Positions 22,631-28,966 of a stretch of 28,966 nucleotides of DNA are shown piece by piece. The notes beneath the pieces were generated by a model. It saw only the letters and a list, made by a program, of their open reading frames with translations, was not told the origin of the DNA and made no database searches. The position numbers were made by a program, and so were the translations under genes. The first letter of the stretch is position 1, and each line of letters starts with the position of its first letter. This DNA is from JAKFWF01 sp031374115 (GTDB lineage Bacteria; Pseudomonadota; Alphaproteobacteria; Rhizobiales; Hyphomicrobiaceae): positions 1 to 28,966 of the forward strand of contig JANMNO010000104.1 in assembly GCA_031374115.1 (NCBI GenBank), in the 5' to 3' direction.

Positions 22631-24553
22631 ATGCCGCCAACGAGTGCAAAGGTCGAGATCGCAGGTCATCCGAGATCGCACCGGGCATATCGTCTGTTGA
22701 TCTTTGTCGTTTGCGTATGCTGCGCGGTCGCTGTGTTTCGGGTCGGTAGTGCCACAGCTGCGTCGCGCCATGCGACCATGGCGATCGACGCCAACACCGG
22801 CGAGACCTTACACGCCGAAAGCGGCGACGAGCCTCGCCACCCGGCATCGCTGACGAAGATGATGACAATCTACATGGTTTTCGAGCAGCTCGAAGCCGGA
22901 AGATTGACGCCTTCGACCAAGCTCAAGGTTTCGCAAGAGGCTGCCTCCGCCGCACCGACCAAGCTCGATCTTGAACCTGGCGAACAGATCAGCGTGATCG
23001 ATGCAGTTAAGGCTCTGATCACCAAATCTGCCAACGACATGGCAATTGTCTTGGCCGAGGCAATTGGGGGAACCGAAATCAAATTCGCCGAGCTGATGAC
23101 GCAAAAAGCGCGCAACCTCGGCATGCGCAATACGACGTTCAGAAACGCCTCCGGCCTGCCTGATGGTGCGCAGGTCACGACCGCACGCGACATGCTGACT
23201 TTGGCTTTGCGCTTGCAGGACGACTTCCCGAAGCTTTATCCGCTATTTGCGACCCGGACGTTCTCCTACAACGGTGCGACCCACAAGAACCACAACACGC
23301 TACTCGGCACGTTCGAGGGCATCGACGGTATCAAGACCGGATACACCCGGATGTCGGGCTTCAACGTCGTGACCTCATTGCGGCGCGGCGAGAAGCACAT
23401 CGTCGCGGCCGTATTTGGTGGTGCGACGGCAGGCACCCGCAATGCAACGATGCGGCTGGTATTGACGCGCGCGCTGCTCAAAGCCTCGACCAAGAAAACG
23501 AGGAAACTTGGCCCAGTTTTGATTTCCCGTCCCAAGCTCGCACGAACGCCGCAAGTTGCGATGGCGCTTCCGCCCGCCCCCGCGATCTCCGCGCCGAGTG
23601 CTGCCTCGAAGTCGGGCCGGATCGTCGTGGCGCCGATTACGAAGCCGGCGATGCCGCAGGCTAAGGCGACGGCCGCGGCGCCAGTTCCGACGCCGGCTCT
23701 TCCAATTGAAACCAACGTGGGAAGTGCCTCGACTGATAACGAACCGCCGGTCGAGGCCGTCATCGCCGCTGCCGGGACGCTGCAGGCCGAGCCGCCTACT
23801 CCCGTCGAAATCGCGCGGGTCCGGCCCGTTATGGTAGCCTTACGGCCCCGTCCTCAAGCCCCGCTTGCCGCAATCGAGGATGGTACCGCAACGGCAACGC
23901 CGGCGATGTCGGTTGCTGCTGCGGCGTTGGCCGACACCAGGGCAGATGCACAATTAGCCACGTCTAGCGAACCTCAGGCAGCGGAGCACAGAGCGCGGCA
24001 TCCGCAGACCATCGCATTCGCACAGCCAGCGATCGCGCCTGGCTCGACCGCAATAGCTCAGTCTTCAGCACCATTTGTGCTCGCTGCGCCGGCATCGCAA
24101 TGGACGCCGGATCCGCCGAGAGCGCCGGTCATAATTCAGCGAGGAACTCCACCCTCCACGTTGCAGGCGCAGGCACAAGGATTGGCGCGAGCATCCCTGC
24201 CCGTGCAAGAAGTGCCCGCTGCGGCCCCGATCGCGTACGCATCGTTACAACCCGCCCCATCGCGACTCCGCGGTGCTGAAGTATCTCCGGCCGGTGTCTC
24301 CACAACGGGCGGATTTCATATCCAGATTGGGGCTTATGCGACGGCTGCCGAAGCAGAGAGAATGCTGAAGGCTACACAAGCTCGATCGCAAACCCTGCTG
24401 CGATCGGCCTCGCTGGTGACCTCGCCGGTGCAGAAGGAAACCCGGATGCTCTATCGGGCGCGATTTGCCGGCTTCGATGCACGCAGTGCCGCAGATACAT
24501 GCTTCCAGTTGCGCCGTGCCGCGATCGACTGTTTCGTCATGAAGGCAGATTAG
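22631..24553 (+). CDS. D-alanyl-D-alanine carboxypeptidase (S11, DacF-like) with C-terminal SPOR domain
   Basis: A 640-residue periplasmic penicillin-binding protein that trims the terminal D-Ala from peptidoglycan stem peptides. A membrane segment (about 21-37) leads to the S11 domain (45-310) with the three active-site motifs SLTK (Ser73, Lys76), SAN (133-135) and KTG (235-237). A roughly 250-residue linker (315-570), very rich in Ala and Pro, follows, and the last 75 residues form a SPOR domain: GGFHIQIGAYATAAEAERML ... LYRARFAGFDARSAADTCFQL. SPOR domains bind denuded glycan strands and bring proteins to the division site. ATG 22631 is the likely start, though without a clear ribosome site; GTG 22565 is in frame. 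The stop overlaps that of the convergent J-protein gene by 3 bases. Confidence 0.92.
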   Translation: MPPTSAKVEIAGHPRSHRAYRLLIFVVCVCCAVAVFRVGSATAASRHATMAIDANTGETLHAESGDEPRHPASLTKMMTIYMVFEQLEAGRLTPSTKLKVSQEAASAAPTKLDLEPGEQISVIDAVKALITKSANDMAIVLAEAIGGTEIKFAELMTQKARNLGMRNTTFRNASGLPDGAQVTTARDMLTLALRLQDDFPKLYPLFATRTFSYNGATHKNHNTLLGTFEGIDGIKTGYTRMSGFNVVTSLRRGEKHIVAAVFGGATAGTRNATMRLVLTRALLKASTKKTRKLGPVLISRPKLARTPQVAMALPPAPAISAPSAASKSGRIVVAPITKPAMPQAKATAAAPVPTPALPIETNVGSASTDNEPPVEAVIAAAGTLQAEPPTPVEIARVRPVMVALRPRPQAPLAAIEDGTATATPAMSVAAAALADTRADAQLATSSEPQAAEHRARHPQTIAFAQPAIAPGSTAIAQSSAPFVLAAPASQWTPDPPRAPVIIQRGTPPSTLQAQAQGLARASLPVQEVPAAAPIAYASLQPAPSRLRGAEVSPAGVSTTGGFHIQIGAYATAAEAERMLKATQARSQTLLRSASLVTSPVQKETRMLYRARFAGFDARSAADTCFQLRRAAIDCFVMKAD

Positions 24554-25251
24554 GAACTCACCAAGACGTCCTTAGCCTGATTGATCTTGGCGGCGAGATA
24601 GGTCGAACCACCCCGATCAGGATGCATGCGCATCATCAAGTCACGGTGAGCGGCGCGGATATCGTCGGCACTCGCTCCTGTTTTCAGGCCTAGGATTTCC
24701 AATGCCTCATCCTTGGTCATTACACCACCAGCACCGCTTGATGCTTCCCCGCGTGCCATATCTTCGCGCCACGTCGGGTGCAGACGATCGAGATAGGTTT
24801 CGAGAATCTGCGCGGATTGCGGATCGGCGAACCGGCAATCCTGCCAGAGTAAAGCGATTTCGGCCGGCGCCATCGTCTCGATGTCGCGCCCACGGAATAC
24901 GCCCCTGATCACGTGCCCACGCATTGCTCCCGTGCCGTGGTCCAATTCCATTTCGAGGTGAGCCGTCTTGATGCTTGTGATTTTGGATCCATCCGAACTG
25001 CCGCTGTTGGGAAACCAGCGGCGCCAGTTCAACGCGTGACTACCGGTGAGGAGCCAAGAACCCAGCATGACGAGCGGCATTGCATAAGTCATCAGGCCAC
25101 GCATCATCAGAATTGCGGCCCCGCCCAGCGCAGCGTACCCGCCAAGGTTGCGCATCTGACGGGCGAGAACCGCTGGATTCGATCGCGCGAAGCCACGCAT
25201 CAAGATCAAGCCAAGCGTCAGCGCCAATAGTCCGAACAGGAGTACTTGCAT
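24550..25251 (-). CDS. Membrane-anchored J-domain protein, Tim14/Pam18-like (TimB-like)
   Basis: A 233-residue protein with two hydrophobic segments (about 2-19 and 39-68), a middle soluble region (85-165) and a C-terminal J domain (179-230) containing HPD at 210-212. The J domain is of the short, C-terminally placed type that ends at helix III, with HPDRGGSTYLAAKINQAKD, very close to the HPDKGGSPYLATKINEAKD pattern of mitochondrial Tim14/Pam18. Such proteins stimulate an Hsp70 (DnaK) ATPase at a membrane. In Caulobacter a Tim14-like protein, TimB, has been described; this is probably an orthologue. It lies 18 bases after the VWA gene in the same direction and is convergent with the carboxypeptidase. 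Confidence 0.88.
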   Translation of the reverse strand: MQVLLFGLLALTLGLILMRGFARSNPAVLARQMRNLGGYAALGGAAILMMRGLMTYAMPLVMLGSWLLTGSHALNWRRWFPNSGSSDGSKITSIKTAHLEMELDHGTGAMRGHVIRGVFRGRDIETMAPAEIALLWQDCRFADPQSAQILETYLDRLHPTWREDMARGEASSGAGGVMTKDEALEILGLKTGASADDIRAAHRDLMMRMHPDRGGSTYLAAKINQAKDVLVSS

Positions 25252-25269
25252 AGCGTTATACTAGCACCT

Positions 25270-26067
25270 TCAGCGCATTTGCCCCAGGAGCTTGCGTGCA
25301 CCGCCGCCAGCGCCTGTCTCACGGCTAAGATGTTCCAGAGCCTGCCGGCCGCCGGCAGCATAGACCGCGACCGCCTTGAGCAACGCCTTGAGCTGTTCTG
25401 CAGACCCGGCGTCGAACCGGCAGTGTGCACCCTTGGTCAGACGCGCGATCTCGGCAAAGGCGGTCGAAGCTTGCCGGTTGTCGCCTTCTTGAAATAGGAA
25501 AACGGGAACGCCGAGCAATGTCAGCTCGCCCGCGCGCCCACATAACGCGTCGATCTCCTCTTCCATGCAATCGCCGACGTACACCAAGGCGTTCACGCGC
25601 CGCTTGGCGGTCTCGCTCCGGGTATGGATCAAGACCTTCTCGATCTGCGTGAAGCCACCTTGGCAGGACACGCTCGTCATCAGCCGCGCTAACTGCTCAG
25701 GGTCGGCGACCCAGCGCGAGGCGCGGCATTCTCCGGCGCCGCGGAAATAAACCAGTTGAACGTCGAGCCCGCCGATCGCTTTGACGGCACGAAACATTTC
25801 GGCTTGCAATCCGAGCGCCATGTCCCAAGTCGGTTGCCGGCTCATGGTTGCGTCCATCGCAAAAACCAAGCGGCCATGTCCGGTTCCGACGCTCGGCGCG
25901 ACCGTCTTCATTTTGTTGATGAAGGCTGCCACTTCAGCTTCAGACGATGCCGCAGGTACCGGCGCGGGAGATTGCTGAACCGGCGATTGACCAGCCGGTT
26001 TCGGGTCGGCACCCGCCGGGATTTCGCTCGCAGATTTGGCTTTCGTATGTTCCTTTTCATCGGTCAT
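25270..26067 (-). CDS. VWA-domain protein of unknown function
   Basis: A 265-residue cytoplasmic protein. The first 45 residues are a Pro/Ala-rich disordered leader, then a helix (EAEVAAFINKMKTV) and a von Willebrand A domain from about 66: GRLVFAMDATMSRQPTWDMA carries the MIDAS DxTxS (72-76), and RRVNALVYVGDCMEEE gives a second acidic cluster typical of the fold. The sequence CRASRWVADPEQLARLM and the tail ALEHLSRETGAGGGARKLLGQMR are distinctive but not known to me. No signal peptide is seen. ATG 26067 has GGTGGAG about 9 bases upstream; an in-frame GTG at 26082 lies inside that site. The J-protein gene follows after 18 bases, so the two form an operon. VWA proteins often scaffold complexes; the partner here is not known. 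Confidence 0.85.
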   Translation of the reverse strand: MTDEKEHTKAKSASEIPAGADPKPAGQSPVQQSPAPVPAASSEAEVAAFINKMKTVAPSVGTGHGRLVFAMDATMSRQPTWDMALGLQAEMFRAVKAIGGLDVQLVYFRGAGECRASRWVADPEQLARLMTSVSCQGGFTQIEKVLIHTRSETAKRRVNALVYVGDCMEEEIDALCGRAGELTLLGVPVFLFQEGDNRQASTAFAEIARLTKGAHCRFDAGSAEQLKALLKAVAVYAAGGRQALEHLSRETGAGGGARKLLGQMR

Positions 26068-26162
26068 GGCAAGTATCTCCACCTACCATCTGGAACGCCT
26101 GTCGTGATCATGTGGTTGCAGCGCGTTCGCAAAGCAATGTCAAAGATCAAGGTTGTGGCGTC

Positions 26163-27848
26163 TCAATGTTTTGCCAGCCCTTGCGCGCGGAACGCCGACA
26201 GCGTCGTGCTGGGCGAAAGGGCTTCCGGATCGATCGTCAATTCTATGATCGACGGCTTGCCCGAGGCCATGGCTTCGTCGAAGGCCGCAGCGAAATCTTC
26301 CGTGCGAGCGACCTTGGCACCATACCCGCCGTAGGCGCGTGCAAGCGCCGCAAAATCTGGGTTCTGCAGCTCAGTACCCGAGACGCGTCCCGGATGCTCG
26401 CGCTCCTGATGCATGCGAATTGTGCCGTACATGCCATTATTGGCGATGATCACGATGATCGGGAGGTCGTGCTGCACGGCAGTCATGAACTCTTGCGCCG
26501 TCATCATGAAGCAGCCATCGCCGGCGAACGCGACGACAGCCTGGTTCGGGTGCACGGCTTTCGCAGCAACCGCAGCCGGTACGCCGTATCCCATTGAACC
26601 GGAAGTAGGCGCTAGTTGTGTGCGAAACTGTCCGTAGGACCAAAACCTATGCACCCAAGTGGCATAATTCCCCGCGCCGTTGGTCACGATCGCATCAGCG
26701 GGCAAACGCTTGCGCAACCAAGCTACGATTTCGGCCATTTGCACTGCGCCGGGAGAGGCTAGCGGCTTGGTGTAGGCCACAAGTTCGGCGTGACCGGTTT
26801 CGATGCGGGTCTTTCGTTTGGCGCCTGCTGCCGGTAATGATCGCGCGGCGGCCGCAAACGCGTCTGAGCTTGCAACAATCGCAAGATCGGGCTGATACGT
26901 GCGGCCGATCTCGTTCGGGTCGGCATAGACGTGAACCAGCTTTTGCTTCGGCCGCGGGATCTCGATCAGCGTATAGCCTTGCGTCGTCATTTCGCCGAGA
27001 CGCGCGCCAACGACCAGCAGCAGATCGCTTTCCTTGATATAGTTACCGAGCTTCGGGTTGATGCCGACCCCTGCATGCCCAACGTAATTGGGATGCGCGT
27101 TGTCGATATAATCCTGGCAGCGGAAGGAGGCGGCAACCGGCACATTGTGGGCCGAACAGAAGGCCTCGAAATCAGCCCGCGCCTGCTCGCTCCATCCACC
27201 GCCACCGACAATCGCAAGCGGCCGCTCCGCCTTGGCGAGCAAGGCACCGAGCTTTGCCATGTCGGCCGCTCCGGGTTGAATCGCGATGCGTTGATAACTG
27301 TCCGGATCGGCGACCTCCACGACATCGGTCAGCATGTCTTCAGGCAAGGCCAGGACGACGGGGCCGGGACGTCCCGAGGTCGAAGTGTAGAACGCGCGGC
27401 TGAGGTATTCCGGAATGCGGCGGGCATCGTCGATCTCCGCGACCCACTTCGCCATCTGCCCGAACATGCGTCGATAATCGATCTCCTGAAATGCTTCGCG
27501 CTCGATCATGTCGCGGCCAACTTGACCGACAAGCAGGATCATTGGCGTCGAGTCCTGGAAAGCGACATGCACACCGGCCGAGGCGTTGGTCGCACCCGGC
27601 CCACGAGTGACGAAACAAATGCCGGGCCGGCCGGTGAGTTTGCCGTAGGCATCAGCCATCATCGCGGCGCCACCTTCCTGCCGGCAGGTGATGAAGCGGA
27701 TCTTATGTTCGTAGAGGCCGTCGAGCGCTTCGAGGTAGCTCTCGCCCGGCACGCCGAATGCAGTATCGACCCCGTGCAGAGCGAGCTGATCGATCAGAAT
27801 GTGACCGCCGGAACGAGGCTTGGCAGCTTTGGTCTTGGTGTCGGACAT
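26163..27848 (-). CDS. Thiamine pyrophosphate-dependent enzyme, acetolactate synthase large-subunit-like
   Basis: A 561-residue enzyme of the AHAS/pyruvate-oxidase-type TPP family with three domains. The N-terminal pyrimidine-binding domain has GVPGESYLEALDGL and the catalytic glutamate Glu58 in CRQEGGAAMMADAYGKLTG; the central domain holds a possible nucleotide fold (LAIVGGGGWS); the C-terminal pyrophosphate-binding domain has GDGCFMMTAQEFMTAVQHD ... ANN, the GDG-N-NN motif that binds Mg2+-TPP. No regulatory IlvN-type subunit is adjacent, and some ILV-type substrate-pocket residues cannot be judged, so decarboxylases of 2-oxo acids or oxalyl-CoA-type enzymes remain possible. ATG 27848 is chosen; the longer frame from 28109 runs through the ccrM coding region. 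It ends 95 bases before the VWA gene. Confidence 0.88.
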   Translation of the reverse strand: MSDTKTKAAKPRSGGHILIDQLALHGVDTAFGVPGESYLEALDGLYEHKIRFITCRQEGGAAMMADAYGKLTGRPGICFVTRGPGATNASAGVHVAFQDSTPMILLVGQVGRDMIEREAFQEIDYRRMFGQMAKWVAEIDDARRIPEYLSRAFYTSTSGRPGPVVLALPEDMLTDVVEVADPDSYQRIAIQPGAADMAKLGALLAKAERPLAIVGGGGWSEQARADFEAFCSAHNVPVAASFRCQDYIDNAHPNYVGHAGVGINPKLGNYIKESDLLLVVGARLGEMTTQGYTLIEIPRPKQKLVHVYADPNEIGRTYQPDLAIVASSDAFAAAARSLPAAGAKRKTRIETGHAELVAYTKPLASPGAVQMAEIVAWLRKRLPADAIVTNGAGNYATWVHRFWSYGQFRTQLAPTSGSMGYGVPAAVAAKAVHPNQAVVAFAGDGCFMMTAQEFMTAVQHDLPIIVIIANNGMYGTIRMHQEREHPGRVSGTELQNPDFAALARAYGGYGAKVARTEDFAAAFDEAMASGKPSIIELTIDPEALSPSTTLSAFRAQGLAKH

Positions 27849-27927
27849 GAGCATGATCCCGGCATGGATGCGTTTTCTGCGCACCATGCCACGATCCGGC
27901 AGGCTTGCAACTATCGGCAGTGCAATC

Positions 27928-28966
27928 CTACTCGGCGGCCACCAGCGGCTGGCGCTTATCGAGCCCCAATTGCCGCTTGGCCTGGTCTCGCAGGATGTCG
28001 ATCGGGGCGAGACCCTTGCCATCGCGATAGTGCCAGAACGTCCAGCCATTGCAGGCGGTCTTGCCCTGAACCTGCGCGCCGAGCCGATGGATCGAGCCCT
28101 GCCAACCACCTGTCGCCAGCGTGCCGTCGGCCTTCACCTCGGCATGGAAACGTCCACGGTCGTCCGACAGCATGGCCCCGGGAGCGAGGATGCCAAGTTC
28201 GATGATGGTGCCGAAAGGCACGCGCGGTTCGGCACGTTTCGATCGCAAGGCTTCGAGTGCGGAAGCTCCCCACGGTTGCACGTTGTCGATGCGTTCTTGC
28301 GCGGCTGCAGCATAATCCGGATCGCGCTCGATGCCGATCCAGCGGCGACCCAGGCGTTTTGCAACGGCGCCCGTCGTGCCGGTACCGAAGAACGGATCGA
28401 GCACGATGTCACCGGGGTTGGTCGACGCCAGCAGCAGCCGGTGAAGCAGCGCCTCCGGCTTCTGCGTCGGATGGGCTTTGCGGCCGCCATCGTCTTTCAG
28501 ACGCTCCGGCCCCGAGCAGATGGGAAACAACCAATCGGACCGCATCTGCAGGTCGTCGTTCAGCGCCTTCAGCGACTCGTAGTTGAATGTGTACTTCGAC
28601 GATTGATCCCGGCTCGCCCAAATCAGCGTCTCGTGGGCGTTGGTGAAACGGCGGCCGCGGAAGTTCGGCATCGGGTTGGTCTTGCGCCAGATCACGTCGT
28701 TGAGGAGCCAGAAGCCCTGGTCCTGCAAGGTCGCGCCGATACGGAAAATGTTGTGATACGAGCCGATCACCCAAAGTGCACCATCCGGCTTCAAGATGCG
28801 GCGACACTGTGCCAGCCACTTGCCGCAGAAGTCATCGTAGGCGGCGAAACTCGAAAACTTATCCCAATCCTGATGCACGCCGTCGACGACCGTATTGTTC
28901 GGCCGCAACAGATCACCATCGAGTTGCAAGTTGTAGGGCGGATCGGCAAAAACGAGATCGATGCTC
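27928..28966 (-). CDS. ccrM: Cell-cycle DNA adenine methyltransferase CcrM (GANTC), 5' end beyond the window
   Basis: A beta-class N6-adenine methyltransferase that methylates GANTC and times replication and cell-cycle gene expression in alphaproteobacteria. Reading from the window edge, the frame gives SIDLVFADPPYNLQLDGDLLRP, carrying catalytic motif IV DPPY, then WDKFSSFAAYDDFCGKWL, and the SAM-binding motif DPFFGTGTTGAVAKRLGRRWIGIERD. The C-terminal 90 or so residues, from VPFGTIIELGILAPGAML to NGWTFWHYRDGKGLAPIDILR, match the extra DNA-recognition domain of CcrM rather than plain adenine methylases. Roughly the first 25-30 residues are missing beyond position 28966. The next gene on the strand is the TPP enzyme, 79 bases on; there is no evidence of functional linkage. 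Confidence 0.95.
   Translation of the reverse strand, partial: SIDLVFADPPYNLQLDGDLLRPNNTVVDGVHQDWDKFSSFAAYDDFCGKWLAQCRRILKPDGALWVIGSYHNIFRIGATLQDQGFWLLNDVIWRKTNPMPNFRGRRFTNAHETLIWASRDQSSKYTFNYESLKALNDDLQMRSDWLFPICSGPERLKDDGGRKAHPTQKPEALLHRLLLASTNPGDIVLDPFFGTGTTGAVAKRLGRRWIGIERDPDYAAAAQERIDNVQPWGASALEALRSKRAEPRVPFGTIIELGILAPGAMLSDDRGRFHAEVKADGTLATGGWQGSIHRLGAQVQGKTACNGWTFWHYRDGKGLAPIDILRDQAKRQLGLDKRQPLVAAE

Noticed and set aside
27849..28109. N-terminal extension of the TPP enzyme frame
   Set aside because: It overlaps the end of ccrM in another frame and has no TPP-family similarity; homology starts just after ATG 27848.
26931..28205. 424-codon plus-strand frame across the TPP enzyme and ccrM
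   Set aside because: It is antisense to two recognised genes and spans their intergenic gap; the translation has no known motif.
1..28966. Search for CRISPR arrays, insertion sequences, phage genes, rRNA and tRNA
   Set aside because: No regularly spaced repeats, transposase or integrase motifs, or tRNA/rRNA signatures were seen on either strand by eye.

Overview
This is a GC-rich chromosomal window from an alphaproteobacterium, most likely of the Hyphomicrobiales (Rhizobiales) type. The lineage call rests on several things seen together: a CcrM-type (GANTC class) DNA methyltransferase, a lexA gene behind a GAAC-N7-GAAC operator, a zinc locus with a candidate alphaproteobacterial Zur box, NuoD and LexA sequences of alphaproteobacterial type, and a membrane J-domain protein resembling mitochondrial Tim14/Pam18. 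Almost everything is housekeeping or stress-related. I see no prophage, insertion sequence, CRISPR array, rRNA or tRNA.

Layout, left to right. (1) 93-1283: a nuoD-like complex I gene whose reading frame is cut by an in-frame TAA 66 codons before the conserved end, with no nuoE after it. (2) 1347-3242 (-): an exporter-type ABC half transporter, divergent from hemF (3427-4365). (3) 4397-5050: a HigB/HigA-type toxin-antitoxin pair with a strong promoter almost touching the toxin start codon. (4) 5062-7335: a chromate module, a rhodanese-ChrB protein followed by the ChrA efflux pump, convergent with corA (7340-8311, -). (5) 8442-11911: a hexose-6-phosphate mutarotase-like gene, an exported protein with a possible lysozyme-like core, and an M20 amidohydrolase on the opposite strand. 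(6) 12008-16548: an orphan oligopeptide-type solute-binding protein, an FkbM methyltransferase (-), a HAD phosphatase and a metallo-beta-lactamase-fold hydrolase (-). (7) 16652-18514: lexA with its SOS operator, then meaB. (8) 18582-22203: a zinc region of ZnuA-like binding protein (-), divergent DUF1007 protein and NicO-type transporter (ZevA/ZevB-like), and a small exported thioredoxin-fold protein. (9) 22204-24553: an AT-richer gap, then a D,D-carboxypeptidase fused to a SPOR domain. (10) 24550-28966 (-): ccrM (cut by the window edge), a TPP-dependent acetolactate synthase-like enzyme, a VWA protein and the Tim14-like J protein.

Functionally the best-supported linked units are higBA, chrBA, the zinc group, and the VWA plus J-protein pair. 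Many neighbours are convergent and packed with almost no spacer; two convergent pairs share a 4-base stop overlap (TTAG). The items I rate most worth a second look are the interrupted nuoD, the Tim14-like J protein with its VWA partner, the zinc cluster lacking ZnuB/ZnuC, the composite lexA operator, and the exported lysozyme-like protein. I found no clearly unprecedented multi-gene system.
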